DNA of 64,000 bases, taken from NCBI GenBank assembly GCA_038380795.1, contig CM076268.1, positions 20,625,001 through 20,689,000 on the forward strand, written 5' to 3'. The notes beneath the pieces are model-generated. The model searched no databases and was not told where the DNA came from. It worked only from the letters and a program-made list of their open reading frames with translations. The stretch's first letter is position 1. Each line of letters starts with the position of its first letter. This DNA comes from Pyrocephalus nanus (lineage: Eukaryota; Chordata; Aves; Passeriformes; Tyrannidae). The position numbers were made by a program, and so were the translations under genes. Positions 50,205-62,200 of the stretch are shown in pieces.

Positions 50205-52165
50205 CTGAGAAAAGAAAGGTTAATTAACCCAAAATACCGTGGTTTCTGTGGAGACAAACACTTCATTTTGACAGACACTTTTCTTCATTAATTATGGTTT
50301 AATCAGGGTGCATTTTTAATCTTGAAAAGGAGTCTGTTGCAAGTGGAACAGTTCAGATGGGGTTCTAGACATATATTTTCTTATCTATAGCATGCAGAGT
50401 TTGATACAGCTCAGCTGTTGAAACCACTGGAGCAGAGGTTATTCCAAGCACTTTCAATAAACTTTCAGATTTCCAAATCTTTCCTCATTGGAAATAGCTC
50501 AAAAATATGAACATGTCCAAACTTTGAGAAGAACTCAGATTAAATCTCTTTTGCTAAATGTCTTCATTTTAGCCACATTACTGATGACCTGACTACCACT
50601 GCTCTGGATTCTGGTGGCACTCTGGAGTCCAAGAGGAGGTCTTTTCTAGAGACATGAATGAATTCTCTCAGACTGGTATATCTAAAGATGACTAAGAACA
50701 CTCCACTGATTACCCAAACCACTATAATTTTGTGCAGTGTCTACACTGGCACAGTTCAGATAGCAATAGTCACAAAGCATTCAGGGTCCATATCCTACAA
50801 TGTCCAGCTGTTCTGAAAATTAATATACTTAAACACCTCATGCAGAAAAACAGATGCCCCCCCCAGAAATCAGGCCATTTAAGATGTTAAACTAATTTTG
50901 ATTAACTCCTGTTAAACTCCTGACATGTTCTCTTTGCTGGGCAATGTGTATGTGGATTCATCTCACCTAGCCTTCACCAAACAAAAGGGAGGCATCTAAT
51001 TAAAACTGCTGCTCCACATTTCCTCTACCTTACCCTACTGAGCTGGTTAGGATAGGAATAAACCACTGAGTTTGAGAGCCCAAACTCTCTCCACTGGCTG
51101 ATGAGAGACAGAAACAACCAATTTAATTTTTTTTCTTTCTAAAGTAAGGCAAGATGACAGCTAAAATGACTGGCCCACAAACACTGTACAGAAGGTTGAT
51201 TTTTGCTATCCAGAATAACTTGATTACTTAAGATTCCAACCCCCCAAAAATTCTCCCTGCTGAAACACTTATTTGCCACTAGAAAATAGGAAGCATTAAT
51301 TATTGCAGTCTTTTCACTTGCAAGAGTTTTCTCAGAGGACAGACACAACTATGTCTTGAATACCTGTGTCAGGAAGACAGGTAAATCAGTAAATTTTGTC
51401 TCCTGATCTGGTGACCTGAGATGCTCACTAAATTAGCAATCTCAAATTACAGCATCGCTCATTTGCAGCAAGGCAGCAAATGAGAAACATTAAGTGCCTG
51501 TGGAAGTTGGTGAAAGAGCAAGGTGCAGTTCAAGAGCTGGGAGAATTCAGCAGGACATAAAATATTCATTGCTCATTCTGCTTTCATTTGCTAAGTGCAT
51601 TCATTACTGTTACAAAAAGGTATAAAACACATGATAATAAACAAAGCAAAAAAGTCATCCTGAAAGATAATAAATGGCACTGTTAACTAGAACCTACTTC
51701 CAGTAAAGTTCATGTGGGTGGAACCTCTCAAAGCTGGAAAACATAACAAAGTTTTTATCAAGGTTCAACATAAATCCAAATTTTGCTTCTCTGCAATTAT
51801 CTCTACTTTCTTGTATTCTGAGGTGACTTCATAGTATAACACTGAGCCAAGAGTTTCCACTGTGCCTATGTGGTAGGCACTGTATAGGCATGACACCCAA
51901 GGAAACACTCCTCACCCAAGCAGGAGACTGCAACAGACTGTGGGATGTCTGATAAAAAAGACAGATGGAATGGGGGAATGGGCTATGACAATGAAGGAAT
52001 CCACTGCTGCCTAGTAGAAGACTTGGGGTGAAAACTATATATCCAATTTCCCATAATAGTTTAACTGCAATAGTGGACCTAAATGTCCCACTTTTGTCCT
52101 CTTCCCATTCACAGCTTTCATATATCCTTCCAGCACCAATCCATATGTATCTCAGTTCAGGTCAC
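50205..52165 (-). other. SORBS1: SORBS1 intron between E8 and E9
   Basis: 2.0 kb, unique sequence, nothing recognised. Confidence 0.8.
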
Positions 52166-52295
52166 CTTTCTGGGCTTGATTTCAGTGATGAAGTACGGTT
52201 TGGAAGTGGCAAAGTGGCAGACCTCTTTACAACCTTCTCTGAATCAATATTGTCCATCTCACTCTTGGACCGGGGAACTGAAAGCTGGGTTCTGC
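52166..52295 (-). CDS. SORBS1: SORBS1 exon E8: basic Ser-rich linker
   Basis: The 130-nt exon encodes residues 158-200, including LSVPRSKSEM and KVVKRSATLPLPNR, which match human LSVPRSKSEM and KVVKRSATLPLPAR. The acceptor is CTACAG|GCAGAA. The donor AAAG|GTGACC departs from consensus at +5. RSKSEM and KRSATLP resemble basophilic kinase and 14-3-3-type sites, which is inference only. The exon is asymmetric (phase 1 to 2), so it is probably constitutive with E9. Confidence 0.93.
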
Positions 52296-52408
52296 CTGTA
52301 GGATAAGTCAAATATAGGAATATTGGTGAATTGTATAGGAGGCAAATAAATACATACTTTACATGCCCTTTCTGTTTGACAGATTAAACAGAAATGTGAA
52401 TTACTTAC

Positions 52409-52456
52409 TGTCCTCGGAATAGGAATAACGAGGAGAGTACGAATCAGAATCTTCAT
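52409..52456 (-). CDS. SORBS1: SORBS1 exon E7: acidic Ser/Tyr exon
   Basis: The 48-nt exon encodes DEDSDSYSPRYSYSED (residues 142-157), against human DDDSDLYSPRYSFSED. The acceptor is CTTTCAG|ATGAAG and the donor GGACA|GTAAGTAA is strong. Symmetric phase 1-1. It looks like a degenerate third copy of the Tyr-Pro motif in E4 and E5. Confidence 0.93.
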
Positions 52457-52577
52457 CTGAAAGACAAAAGCATTTTGCAAGTGAGCTGAAAAAGCCCCAA
52501 AGAAGAAGCACCAGAGACCCTTTCATTTCCTCTACTAATACATTCACCATAATTTGAGTGATATGCCCAATACTTAC

Positions 52578-52592
52578 CATGGGGAGAGGATC
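52578..52592 (-). CDS. SORBS1: SORBS1 exon E6: candidate 15-nt in-frame microexon
   Basis: GATCCTCTCCCCATG lies between a U-rich acceptor (TTATTTTTTAG) and a strong donor (GTAAGTAT). It is phase 1-1 like its neighbours and adds five residues (GSSPH) between E5 and E7 with no frameshift. The next exon is only 121 nt downstream, typical of microexon architecture. The human canonical protein lacks this insert, so the exon is probably optional. The evidence is splice-site quality and frame, not homology. Confidence 0.6.
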
Positions 52593-53604
52593 CTAAAAAA
52601 TAAAATCCCAATGAGGTTTAAATTGCATTTAAATATAATTCCTAGATTAGGACATGAACATACTACTTACACTGATACTTTACTCCAGGCTCTCTAAGCA
52701 CTTTAGAGTCTAAACAATCCCTTTTTATCACAAAACTCCTGTACACCATGGATTGTACACTTTATTAAAAGCTGAAATGGGAGCTATTTTATTAAAAGCT
52801 GAAAGATAAATAGAGGATCTAAAAGCCACAGTATATGATTAAAATAATTCATTAGGTGCTAGACACAGTAATAGAGTGAGGACTGCTCCCATTTACATAT
52901 GATAATTGCTGGGACACCTTTCTTGTATTAACTTGCACACCAAGCTGAAGCACGGTCACTGACTCAAATGATCTTCCAGGCACGGATGATGTTTCTGGCA
53001 CAAGACACACACATAAACCTGGAACAAGTGACAGTTCTTGTTCTGAAGAGCTTATTTTTTAAATTGCAAATATGTATAGAATGTATATAGAGATATTAAC
53101 ACAGCTCTAAAAGAGCTAGAAAGAACATCAGTATAACCAAGTGGTGCAGTCTGGCCCCCAAGTTGAACGACCTTCTCTCTTTGACAGTGACAGTGTTTCA
53201 CTGCATCAACACAGCAATGTCCTTTCCAGGACACAGCTGCTACTGTAGGCCATGGAACCACATAATGCCTTATTCAAAGATAACACAGTACTGTAGTGCA
53301 CAATGCAGATGTGCCCAAAAAGAAAGGAGGGTGGCAACATCACCACCTCCTACTCTACAGATGATGGTCAGAGGAGACTTTGATTTGATAAAAAACCTTG
53401 TGGTATCCTTTCACCATCTTAAACAGGCTTTGGAATGAATCCTCTGTGAACTGCAGGTAGTGGCAGAGGGAGTTGCAATCAGTCCTGAAAACTGGACCCA
53501 CAGGTCCCTTTCTCTGAAGATGAGGGTTAAAACTTGGAGGGATGTGTGTATGAGAGACATGTACAGGATTTCCAAGGCAAAATGCACAAAAGTACAATGC
53601 AAGG

Positions 53605-54131
53605 ACCACTCTACTCTGCACTGGTGCAGCCTCAGTTTGAGTACTGTGTGCAGTTTTGGGCACCACAGTATAACAAAGACATTAAGCTATTAAGAGAATA
53701 TCCAAAGGAAGGTAACAAAGATGGTAAAGGGCCTCGAGGGGAAGCCTTTTGAGGAGTGGCTGAGGTCACTTGGCTTGTTCAGCCTGGAGAAGACCAGACC
53801 TGAGGGGAGACCTCATTGCAGTCTATAGCTTCCTCACAAGAGGAGCTGGAGAGGCAAGCACTGATCTCTTCTCTCTGGTGACATAACCCAAGGGAATGGC
53901 CTGAAGTTGTGTCAGGGGAGGTTTAGGTTGGATATTAGAAAAAAGTTCTTCACCCAGAGGGTGGTTGGGCACTGGAACAGGCTCTCCAGGGCAATGGTCA
54001 CAGCACCAAGCCTGACAGAAGCTCTCAGGCATATGGGGAGATTACTGGGGCTGTACTGTGCAGGGATAAGAGTTGGACTAAATGATACTTCTGGGTCCCT
54101 TCCAACTCAGAATAGTCTGTGACTCTGTGAC
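53605..54131 (+). mobile_element. CR1 LINE, 3' end fragment
   Basis: The plus strand follows the CR1 consensus: GAGTACTGTGTGCAGTTTTGGGC, AGCCTGGAGAAGA, GGGGAGACCTCATTGCA, AGGTTTAGGTTGGATATTAG, then AACAGGCTCTCCAGGG, TTGGACTAAATGAT and a CTGTGACTCTGTGA tail repeat. It encodes only worn pieces of the ORF2 C-terminus. It is inserted antisense to SORBS1, truncated at its 5' end as usual for CR1. Similarity may extend weakly upstream to about 53,440. CR1 is the dominant LINE of birds and other sauropsids. Confidence 0.93.
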
Positions 54132-56138
54132 TGTAAAGAGAGCTGTGAGCTAAAGTATCACTAACGCCCCTGTGAAGAAACCACTAATGTGACAGAGATA
54201 AAAAGACAAAAAAAAACCCTCCCCAAAATCGATAACAGTAGAATGAGGTAGATAAAATAACATTCTAAGAAAGTTTTATGTGAATTTAGTGATGCCAATT
54301 AACAGATTGAAACAATTTTCAAATTTTCTAATAAGGAAAACATCAATCAGCCACTAAAGCCAATCTCATCTGCTGGAAAAAACAATCTAGCTAACAGAGT
54401 TGACCTGAAATTGCACTCAAGCCTTAATCAGGCCTTTCAAGGAGGCTCAGGGAAGTCTTAACTTCAGCCTCTCTTCTTTAGCTCTCTTGGGGAATTAATT
54501 AGGAGGTTTAAGTTCCAAAAAGATGGTTATTGACTCTGGTGTGCTTATCATAACTTTCAGGCTTAAAAAATGGAAAAGGTCAATTTTCTGGCCAATTCCT
54601 GTATTTTAAACGTTAATGACAGAAAACAAATATTTATATTATACTGAATTGTTGACAAAATTGACTGGTATTTTTATATATAATTTTGTTTTATTCAGAT
54701 AGCAAAATACTAGGTAAATCACAAAACTCTCAGTCCCTACCAATACAGATGAACAAATGTCTAAAAATGTCTTCACAACCATTCATTCACCTCTAATAAT
54801 CTTATTTAGTGCTGGTGATCAATAAAAAATAATTTGATTACTTACTTGAAGAGAAATATCAATATTTATTATAGCTCATCATTCAAACAAGAAAACTATA
54901 CAATAAAGACTTCATATAATTGCTATTTTCCAATTTCTATTTTTCTAATATCCACAATAATATGGAGAACATGTATGTTTTGTCTCTGAGTATCTTATCA
55001 AGGAGAATGTCTACATTTCTTTCCTTTTTACAGCAAGGAATACTGAAACACAGAAATTTGGAATGACTTGATAACTTTAAAACAACATCTCCCATCCCTC
55101 AAAGTTGCATTCTATCTGTGGGACCCTCCTTAACGGAGCAGAGTATTGCCAGTTTGTCATTTCTGATTCCTTTAAAGAGAAGAGGTGGTTGCCTAGAGAG
55201 TCTGCAGGGTTGGGTTTCTAGAGACTCTAAACGTAGAGGGGAGCCCAAATCTTGATATTTCTAGGAGATCCTATGCATCAATCCAATCTGACCCTAATTG
55301 TATGAAACCGAGGCTCCAACCCACACTCCAACTCATCTACATCATCAAATATTCCTTACCAAGGAAAGAATCCAAACAAATATTAGAGAAATGTTTCTCA
55401 GTGTATTGAGAATAACAATGAGTGTTAGGTCCAATGAAGTTTCAACTACTTAACAGTAAATTACTTTCATATGCACATTTGTAAGTGCACATGATTTGCA
55501 AGACAGGACTCCTCACCTACAGGTTTCACCAAGAAATTATCAAGTATCTTGAATAACTGTATTACACTTTGTCCACACTCCTTTTAACAGTGAAATGCAC
55601 CTTACATCTCGCCTTCTTTGAGCATCTCAGCTCGTATTATATGCTTTCTTCTTACACAATCCCCACCAGATGTTTAATATTAACATTGAATTAAATGGTT
55701 AATTAACAGTCTCACCAGGGTTGGCTTGAGGCACAGGCTAAGTAGGCAAGTTCCTAAATTTCAGGATCTAAAGTGCCACCAAAGCACCAAGTCAACAAGG
55801 CTGTCACCAACAACTTTCCCAATCAGGAAATGCTCGTACGCCCAATGTGTGCAGCAGATTCCATTGTTTCTCATATATAAGTATTTTGCCAAGTTACATG
55901 ATTAACACTGCAGCAGATGTTATTTCCTCATCCCTAAAATATGACTGCAAAGGATTCTGATTTGAATATGAAGTTAAAAGGAATCTGCTGAGCACATGAA
56001 GAGATAAGGTAAAGACAGTGTTATTTCAAGTTGCAAGATGTGCTGATGAGACCTTCAAACGCTGCCCTTGCCTAGATATGCCAAGTGCACCTAAGGCCAG
56101 CCCTGAACCTATGTTATGTTTATTTTAAAAGACTACAT

Positions 56139-56217
56139 TGAGGGACCAATCCAAAACCCACTGAAGCAAACAGCCTTTTACCAATAGGCTTCAGTGACAT
56201 TGTGGATCTGGCCCTAA
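56139..56217. repeat. Old palindromic (MITE-like) repeat
   Basis: GGGACCAATCCAAAACCCAC and CACTGAAGC-like left arm pair with the reverse complement of the right arm GCTTCAGTGACATTGTGGATCTGGCCC, with several mismatches. The whole forms an imperfect hairpin about 79 bases long. Confidence 0.55.
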
Positions 56218-56595
56218 CACTATGTTAATATTAAAAACCAGAAGCAAATAATTAGTGAAATTTATTGATCTGGAAGGAGGGGGAGAGAAATCTCAGTTAA
56301 ACATCTTTACAAGTAAGTCAGCAATCTAGACATGTTAAATAATCACCGCACGCACAACTGATAAGCACATAAAACCAAGCAAACCCCGAGTCTGTAGCAT
56401 TAGTCAAATACCAGTTACAAAGCCAGAGGAGCACTGCAAAGCCAAGAAGGCATCAAACAGTCAAGGCATCGCTTAGAGTGCAGCAAATCATTATGAGGCA
56501 GCACAACGCTCAGCAACTAGAAAAAACTCCGGGAAGAAAATAAATGGATAAGGCAGCATTTGTGCAGAAAAATATATATGGACCTTTATGATTAC

Positions 56596-56658
56596 CTTCA
56601 GAGATAGGACTAGGAGTAGACGCAGGAAACTGGTATGTAGGAGAATAAGGATTGTCTT
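56596..56658 (-). CDS. SORBS1: SORBS1 exon E5: second NPY-x-PTY repeat
   Basis: The 63-nt exon encodes EDNPYSPTYQFPASTPSPI and the following SE (residues 116-136), against human EDNPYTPTYQFPASTPSPK. The acceptor is CTGCAG|AAGAC and the donor GAAG|GTAATC. It is symmetric phase 1-1 and only 337 nt upstream of it lies E4, consistent with tandem exon duplication. It ends in a Ser/Pro-rich stretch. Confidence 0.93.
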
Positions 56659-56995
56659 CTGCAGCAGAGAAAAGCAGTGGATTTTGAGACTATCCACAAT
56701 GAAGTGGAGGTTCTGTTTCATCCCCCAATTTCCTATCACTATATGATTTTATTGCCTACTTTAATAAAACCAGGGTAGACGGCATCATACTTTAAAAAAA
56801 GATTAATGGATTAGCAAAGATTTAGTTATTCTATGCATCGCATTAGACATACTGGGCATAACTGAATTTCCAGCCAGTGTAATGTAACACATGGGTAACA
56901 GAAAGCTAGAACCTGAATCTAGTTACTATTAGGGTGCTATAGTACAGTTAACTCAAAGCACAAGACAACAGATACTCTGACTAAACTTCTAGTAC
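56659..56995 (-). other. SORBS1: SORBS1 intron between E4 and E5
   Basis: 337 bp, nothing recognised. Its small size fits tandem duplication of the flanking exons. Confidence 0.85.
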
Positions 56996-57070
56996 CTTCA
57001 GTTTTTTGCTGGATTTCAGGAAGTTCAGGAAATATGTAGGTAGGGCAATAAGGGTTTTCTTCAGGAGTGT
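56996..57070 (-). CDS. SORBS1: SORBS1 exon E4: SoHo tail, first NPY-x-PTY repeat
   Basis: The 75-nt exon encodes residues 91-115, including EENPYCPTYIFPELPEIQQ, which matches human EENPYFPTYKFPELPEIQQ. The acceptor is CTTAG|ACACTCC and the donor GAAG|GTACTA. The exon is symmetric (phase 1-1). Its NPYxPTYxFP motif recurs in E5 and more loosely in E7, suggesting old exon duplication. Tyr residues in these motifs are plausible phosphorylation or SH2-binding sites, but that is inference. Confidence 0.93.
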
Positions 57071-58205
57071 CTAAGGAGAGGAACGTGATTTGCAAAAAAG
57101 AACAGAGAGGACAGATTTAAAGGGGAAGAAGGGCAAGACAAGAATCCATTCAAGCTGACTGCAGAACAGGCCCTCTCGTGATGATCTTCTATAATGACAC
57201 AACCTAGAATGCCTCTTTGCTCAGTGCTGCCTTGCATGTCTGGGCCTTGTGAGAGACCCTGAAAGCCAAGGGAATTGAACTCGTTCTCCTCCATCTGAGC
57301 ATGGGCTCTGGCTGAGCTGAAGATCCTCTGTTAGGAGCAGTAGGATTAGGAAACAGTTCAACTCCTCCTCGTTCCATCCAATATAACACAGCATTTAATT
57401 ATGCATAAAGCTCATCATGACAGCACCTGCAGCACCAAATACAGCGCCAGTTTTGCATGCTCTACATTTTATTATATAAGCACAGATCTGAACTGCATTT
57501 GCCTGCACATCAGGCTGTTCAGAGGGTTCAGTTTGCAAATGCTATTGCAGCCATTTCTCACACAGAAGAAAAATCTGAATGTATCAGCAGTCAGGCACAG
57601 AAGTGCCCCAAGGTGGGAATCCCCTGAAGTGCACCACCACAAAGTTTGCAAGTGCTCCCCACAATTTTAGGTTTTGAAGGAAAAAGCTTAAGGTTTTGAA
57701 AATACAGAGTTCAGATTCTGAACTCATCAAAAATCAATGGAAACCTTTCCATCGGTTTCAGTGAACTTCAAATCACTTTGGTGTGCAGACACTAAAGCTT
57801 TACAGTGTAAAAAGTTTTCTCTTACGCACAGAGGAGTTTGAGGGATAACCTACTGTCCTTTAAAAGTGTGTGGGATGGGGTTGGCTGCTAAAACAGGAAT
57901 TCAGGGATCTATTTTCTCTAATTATGCAATTATCATCTTTCTGGTCTCAAATAGTACACTTGATTTCACGAGGGCACTACAGTTCACCTTTCAGAACAAC
58001 TCAGACCTTTCTTTGGACTTCACTGTTCTCTCACCTTTAATTTCAGAGATTTTAAATACATTAGTTGAGTTTTGTGGTGCAGAGCAAACACTAGTTAACA
58101 TAAAATGCTTTTATTTAACATCCGGTACAGTTCTTTACGTGAATGAAACAAAATGTCATCAAGGTGGTCTTTTAAAGTAAATAAAAACCATCTGTGCTAC
58201 AGTAC
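57071..58205 (-). other. SORBS1: SORBS1 intron between E3 and E4
   Basis: 1.1 kb, nothing recognised. Confidence 0.8.
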
Positions 58206-58269
58206 CTCTATTTAGCTTGTGGATCTGTTTGAACATCGTCTTGTACCAGTCCTTCGATCTGTCGGTATT
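58206..58269 (-). CDS. SORBS1: SORBS1 exon E3: SoHo domain core
   Basis: The 64-nt exon encodes NTDRSKDWYKTMFKQIHKLN plus R, almost identical to human NTERSKDWYKTMFKQIHKLNR, the signature of the SoHo domain. Residues 70-90, with one leftover base. The acceptor is CCAACAG|AATACC. The donor G|GTACTG is weak. From here to E7 all exon boundaries are phase 1, so those exons can be skipped without frameshift. Confidence 0.95.
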
Positions 58270-59057
58270 CTGTTGGAAAAATAAATACAGATAATTACAA
58301 CAATTATTTCTACCAGACTTTCAAAGTTATTACAAATCTTTCAGAAATGAAAAAGGTTTACACTCTGCTATGTGAAGGCTGTATGACATTATTACTCTGA
58401 AATATAAGTGATTTCCCTCAAGATATACCATCTCACATGTAACAAAGCTATAGGTTTCACTCAAGTTACTAATTAATGTACAAAAATTATTTTTGCAGAG
58501 GCAGGTTGTAACTTCTGTAGAACTGCAGATTGTGTGGAAGGTTTTGCATATTAATTTGATTTGACATCTAAAATTAGGCACCTTGCCTATTTTAGTCATA
58601 CATACCAATTTCCTAAGTATTCAATGGACAGTTAGAAACATTTAGTGTTCAACTCACTCCACATAACAATTGTAAGAACAGGTTAATTATTCTTTTCATA
58701 ATTTCCCCTGAACACTGAATGAACTTAAAGATATTGTATAGAAGAGGTATCTGACTTTAAGATGGCTAAAATAAGACATAACTCTCCTTCAGCTGATAGC
58801 TGTGAAAGAAACAGAGGAGCAGAAAACAGTATTTTCAAATATTATAGGAAGAAACATAAATTTTTAATTTTCTTTTCCCCTGAGGCAGCTGAAACAGGTC
58901 GTTGATAGCAAATGGAATCATTCATCATAAAATACATTGCAACTAGAATTCTATCTTCCCTTATATCTCTGCAGCTTTAGTGAATTCTCTCAGTCCTAAG
59001 GTAGGCAGAATCGATCCCAAGTTTTACGCATCAGCCACATGCTCAGTGTTGTCTTAC
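58270..59057 (-). other. SORBS1: SORBS1 intron between E2 and E3
   Basis: 0.8 kb, A/T-rich, nothing recognised. Confidence 0.8.
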
Positions 59058-59233
59058 CCTCAGTGGAATCCCAATATCATCAACGGAGGTATCAGCCATG
59101 TGGTAAGGGCTCTTGATAGTGCTTCTCTTTTCCTCCATTGACCTCTTCTCACTTGGCACTGTCTCCTGAACCAGCTTGTCCCGTACGAGTGCTGAATCAA
59201 CTTTATCAGAAACTAATCTGTCTGGCACTGAAT
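59058..59233 (-). CDS. SORBS1: SORBS1 exon E2: linker and start of the SoHo domain
   Basis: The 176-nt exon encodes residues 11-69. The first part (DSVPDRLVSDKVDSALVRDK and onward) is a charged, poorly conserved linker. The end (TSVDDIGIPLR) matches human VSMDEVGIPLR and opens the sorbin homology (SoHo) domain, the part of CAP that binds flotillin in lipid rafts. The acceptor is TTTCCAG|ATTCAG and the donor CTGAGG|GTAAGA. It ends in phase 0. Confidence 0.92.
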
Positions 59234-62200
59234 CTGGAAATGACAATGGGGGGGGGGATTTTATCTTATCCCAGCATTTCACCGCATCACCGTATTCTGC
59301 TCTTGCAAGGCAAAAATCCCAGCAAGTAATTGATGAGACAGACTGTGTCACTGCTAACTGTGGTTAGAAGTTGGACTGAAGGAAATCTCCCAGGAAAATG
59401 TCTGATGCCAGCAAAAGCAGGCTTGCATTTCTCAGGTAGTTACTGTCACAAATTTCACAATAGTCTCAGTTGTCATATAAAACAATGGAAAATTTTATTT
59501 TTAAGGGCTGTTTGAGATTTGGGGTTGTGTCCTTTTGACTAATTAGCAACTCCTCAATCTCATTCTTCATCAAAAAGCACTAGCAATAAGTCTCCTGGAC
59601 ATCTTTTTTTCTGCTGGTGTTGTCACTTTAAAGGAGCATCCTATGTGGCAGTGGGGCACTCTTTTTAACAGCTTGCACTCACCTGCCTGACAATCCCATT
59701 TGTTACAATCAGTACATGATGTTTCCAGTTAATTTGTGTGCCCCAACCAGAGTGTGTAAACAACAGAGTCCACTGTTTTTAAGCACACATATGACATATG
59801 ATTGCATGAGTCTGCATAAAGATGGAGGGAAATAACTAACTGCTTCAGACCGCTTCCAAAACTGGAATTTAGACTTGCTTCCAAACTTGAATTCCTTGAT
59901 GCTATCCAACTGACACTCAGAGGTAGCAGCAGGCACCACCACTGGCCAAGGAACCCAGGGACTTCAGGTTGCTCTGAAGCTCTACTATGCTCTGGAGAGC
60001 TGCAGCTCAGCAACTTTTAGGATCAGTCAAGAATTTTTTCTAAGTGGATTTCCTGAAGGGGGAGCATCTGTAATTTTACAGTCTGCCTGATCAAGACTTT
60101 GCCAAATCCTATCATTTTTATATCACTGCATGCACTGAAGAGAGAGAGAGATGTTTATTCACATGCACGCCACCATACTGCCCAAAGCCATTAGATGTGC
60201 AGAAATCTGAAAGGGCCAGATATCAGAGGAAAGGCTCATGCACAGCAATGCATTGATCTGTTGGTACCTTGAGCAAACACAATTCTGCCCCCTGCAATTC
60301 AGTACTGAAGGATTTGCGTTTAAAAGGTTGGTTTGTAATTACTATCAACCTTTAAGTTTTCCTCCTCTTTAACAAAAAAAACAATAATGTTTATATGTTT
60401 ATGTAAAATAGTAACATTTATAAATGTTCAAAAAGGGGCAAAGCATCTATTAAATCCTTGGTTGGCATTTTCATCCTATTTCTCCTCCCTGTGAACGTGT
60501 GTGCAGTCTTTCACATCCCTAGTGTACAGAATTTTCCATTTTGTAGGACATGTTTAGGACTCTTTACTCAGCCTCTAGGAATTGCACATGAAAAGAGCAA
60601 CTGAAACTAGACAATCCTTCCATAACCTTGAGGACCAAAAGGAAGCAGGTTTTTGTATGGGGATGAGGAGAGGATGCAAACTTTAGGAAAGGTCACAACT
60701 TTTCTCCATTACTTATCATTGTCACTGCTGATGTGACGTCTGGTCTAGAAAAGTCATTATTTTCTGCAGGCTAATGAATTCAATGCCAGAGAAGGGCACA
60801 AAGTCCTTCTCTAACAGGACTGGTAAACATATGTTGTTTCTCTTTGACTCCCTAGCTCCCTGCACTGGAAAAAGGGCTGGCTGCTTGCCAGGCAGACCTC
60901 GTCTGAAACTATGATGATAATAGTCAAAATACCTAATACAGACATAAACAACAGGGAAAATGTATCACAATCTGATTTCCCAGTGCCACAGCAATGATCT
61001 AAGCAAAATCTTTATTTTGATGATTTTGCAAACATGAAATCTGCCAGATGGCTCGTGGTAGCCTTCTGCCAAACATTTATTCACATTTTCAATATTAAAA
61101 CATGAAGGTCTGGGAACTACCTAGTGTGGCATAGCAAGGGCAAAAATCTACCAGCTCCTGAAATGTATTTTGAAGGAATTTTCAAAAATAATTTTTGGAG
61201 TGCATTTAGAACTGGTCAAAGGAGCTGGACTGATAACCCTGGAGACAGGAAAGGCCTACCTGACAGCACAAGTTGTGTTAGGGCAAGCTCTCCTTGTGCA
61301 CCCTCCAGATAAGTCCTTCCTAGGTCCATAGGACTCAACCACAAGGACCAACCTAGCTGCTGGTCCTCAATGTGCAGGTCCTCAGGTGTGCAACACTTGC
61401 TGTGCAAGTGTTTTTGCAGATAGAGGAACTAAAGTACATATCTTTTGTAAAAGGTTTCCTACAATACCCTACAACTTGGAGAATAATGGCTAAATGTCAC
61501 CCTAACTTACTTGCCATGATGCTTCAATGATTTCAAGAGAGTTTATGAAGACATATACCAGGCTCGGAGGTATTTAAAAATCAGAGCCAAATCTGGTGCC
61601 TAATTGCCCAAATAACCAGATTGCACCAGTTAGCACACTCCATGGCACCTGAGCCACCCTTTTGCAACAGCAGCAACAATATGTGGGGTTGTACAGCAAG
61701 AGAGTTTGACTGCTTTGACCAACAGGACATAAAAATCAGGGAAGAGGTGGCAGCCAGCAGCTTTGTGGGGTTGTTTGGTACACTGAGAGCAGATGCAGAT
61801 CCAGCTGTACCACAAAGTGCTTCACTCTTCCAGACTGAGGATCTCTCAGGCTATAACAAACTACTCTGTGGCTATCTGTAGTTCATAAACAAAGGAGGTC
61901 CTGATAATGAAGGGAAACACCTTGTGAAGGGGAAAACCAACAGGAAACCCCTTGCAGGCAAGTGTTAAACTCTCAGCCAAGTGGTGTCTGATGAGACAAC
62001 AGCTATGCCAAGGGAAGGAGCTGAGAGAAACCACTGTAAGCTGTCATAGAGCCTGTCACCTCAGAAGGGTAGCCACAGAGAGGAGGGACAGTCTGGGGTT
62101 GCAGCTGAAGGAACCCGGTGTACGAAGTCTGACCATGTCAGCAACTGTTCAGGGGCAGATTCTGTCCTAGTGGGACAGGCTCTGTTAGTCCAGGGCCCAC

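Larger units (their letters stand above)
52593..56595 (-). other. SORBS1: SORBS1 intron between E5 and the microexon E6
   Basis: 4.0 kb holding a CR1 3' end (53,605-54,131) and a palindromic old repeat (56,139-56,217). The remaining A/T-rich sequence has no recognised exon. Confidence 0.8.

Noticed and set aside
53460..54122. Several short ORFs on both strands around the CR1 element
   Set aside because: They are fragments and shadows of a decayed, 5'-truncated CR1 with no intact reverse transcriptase.
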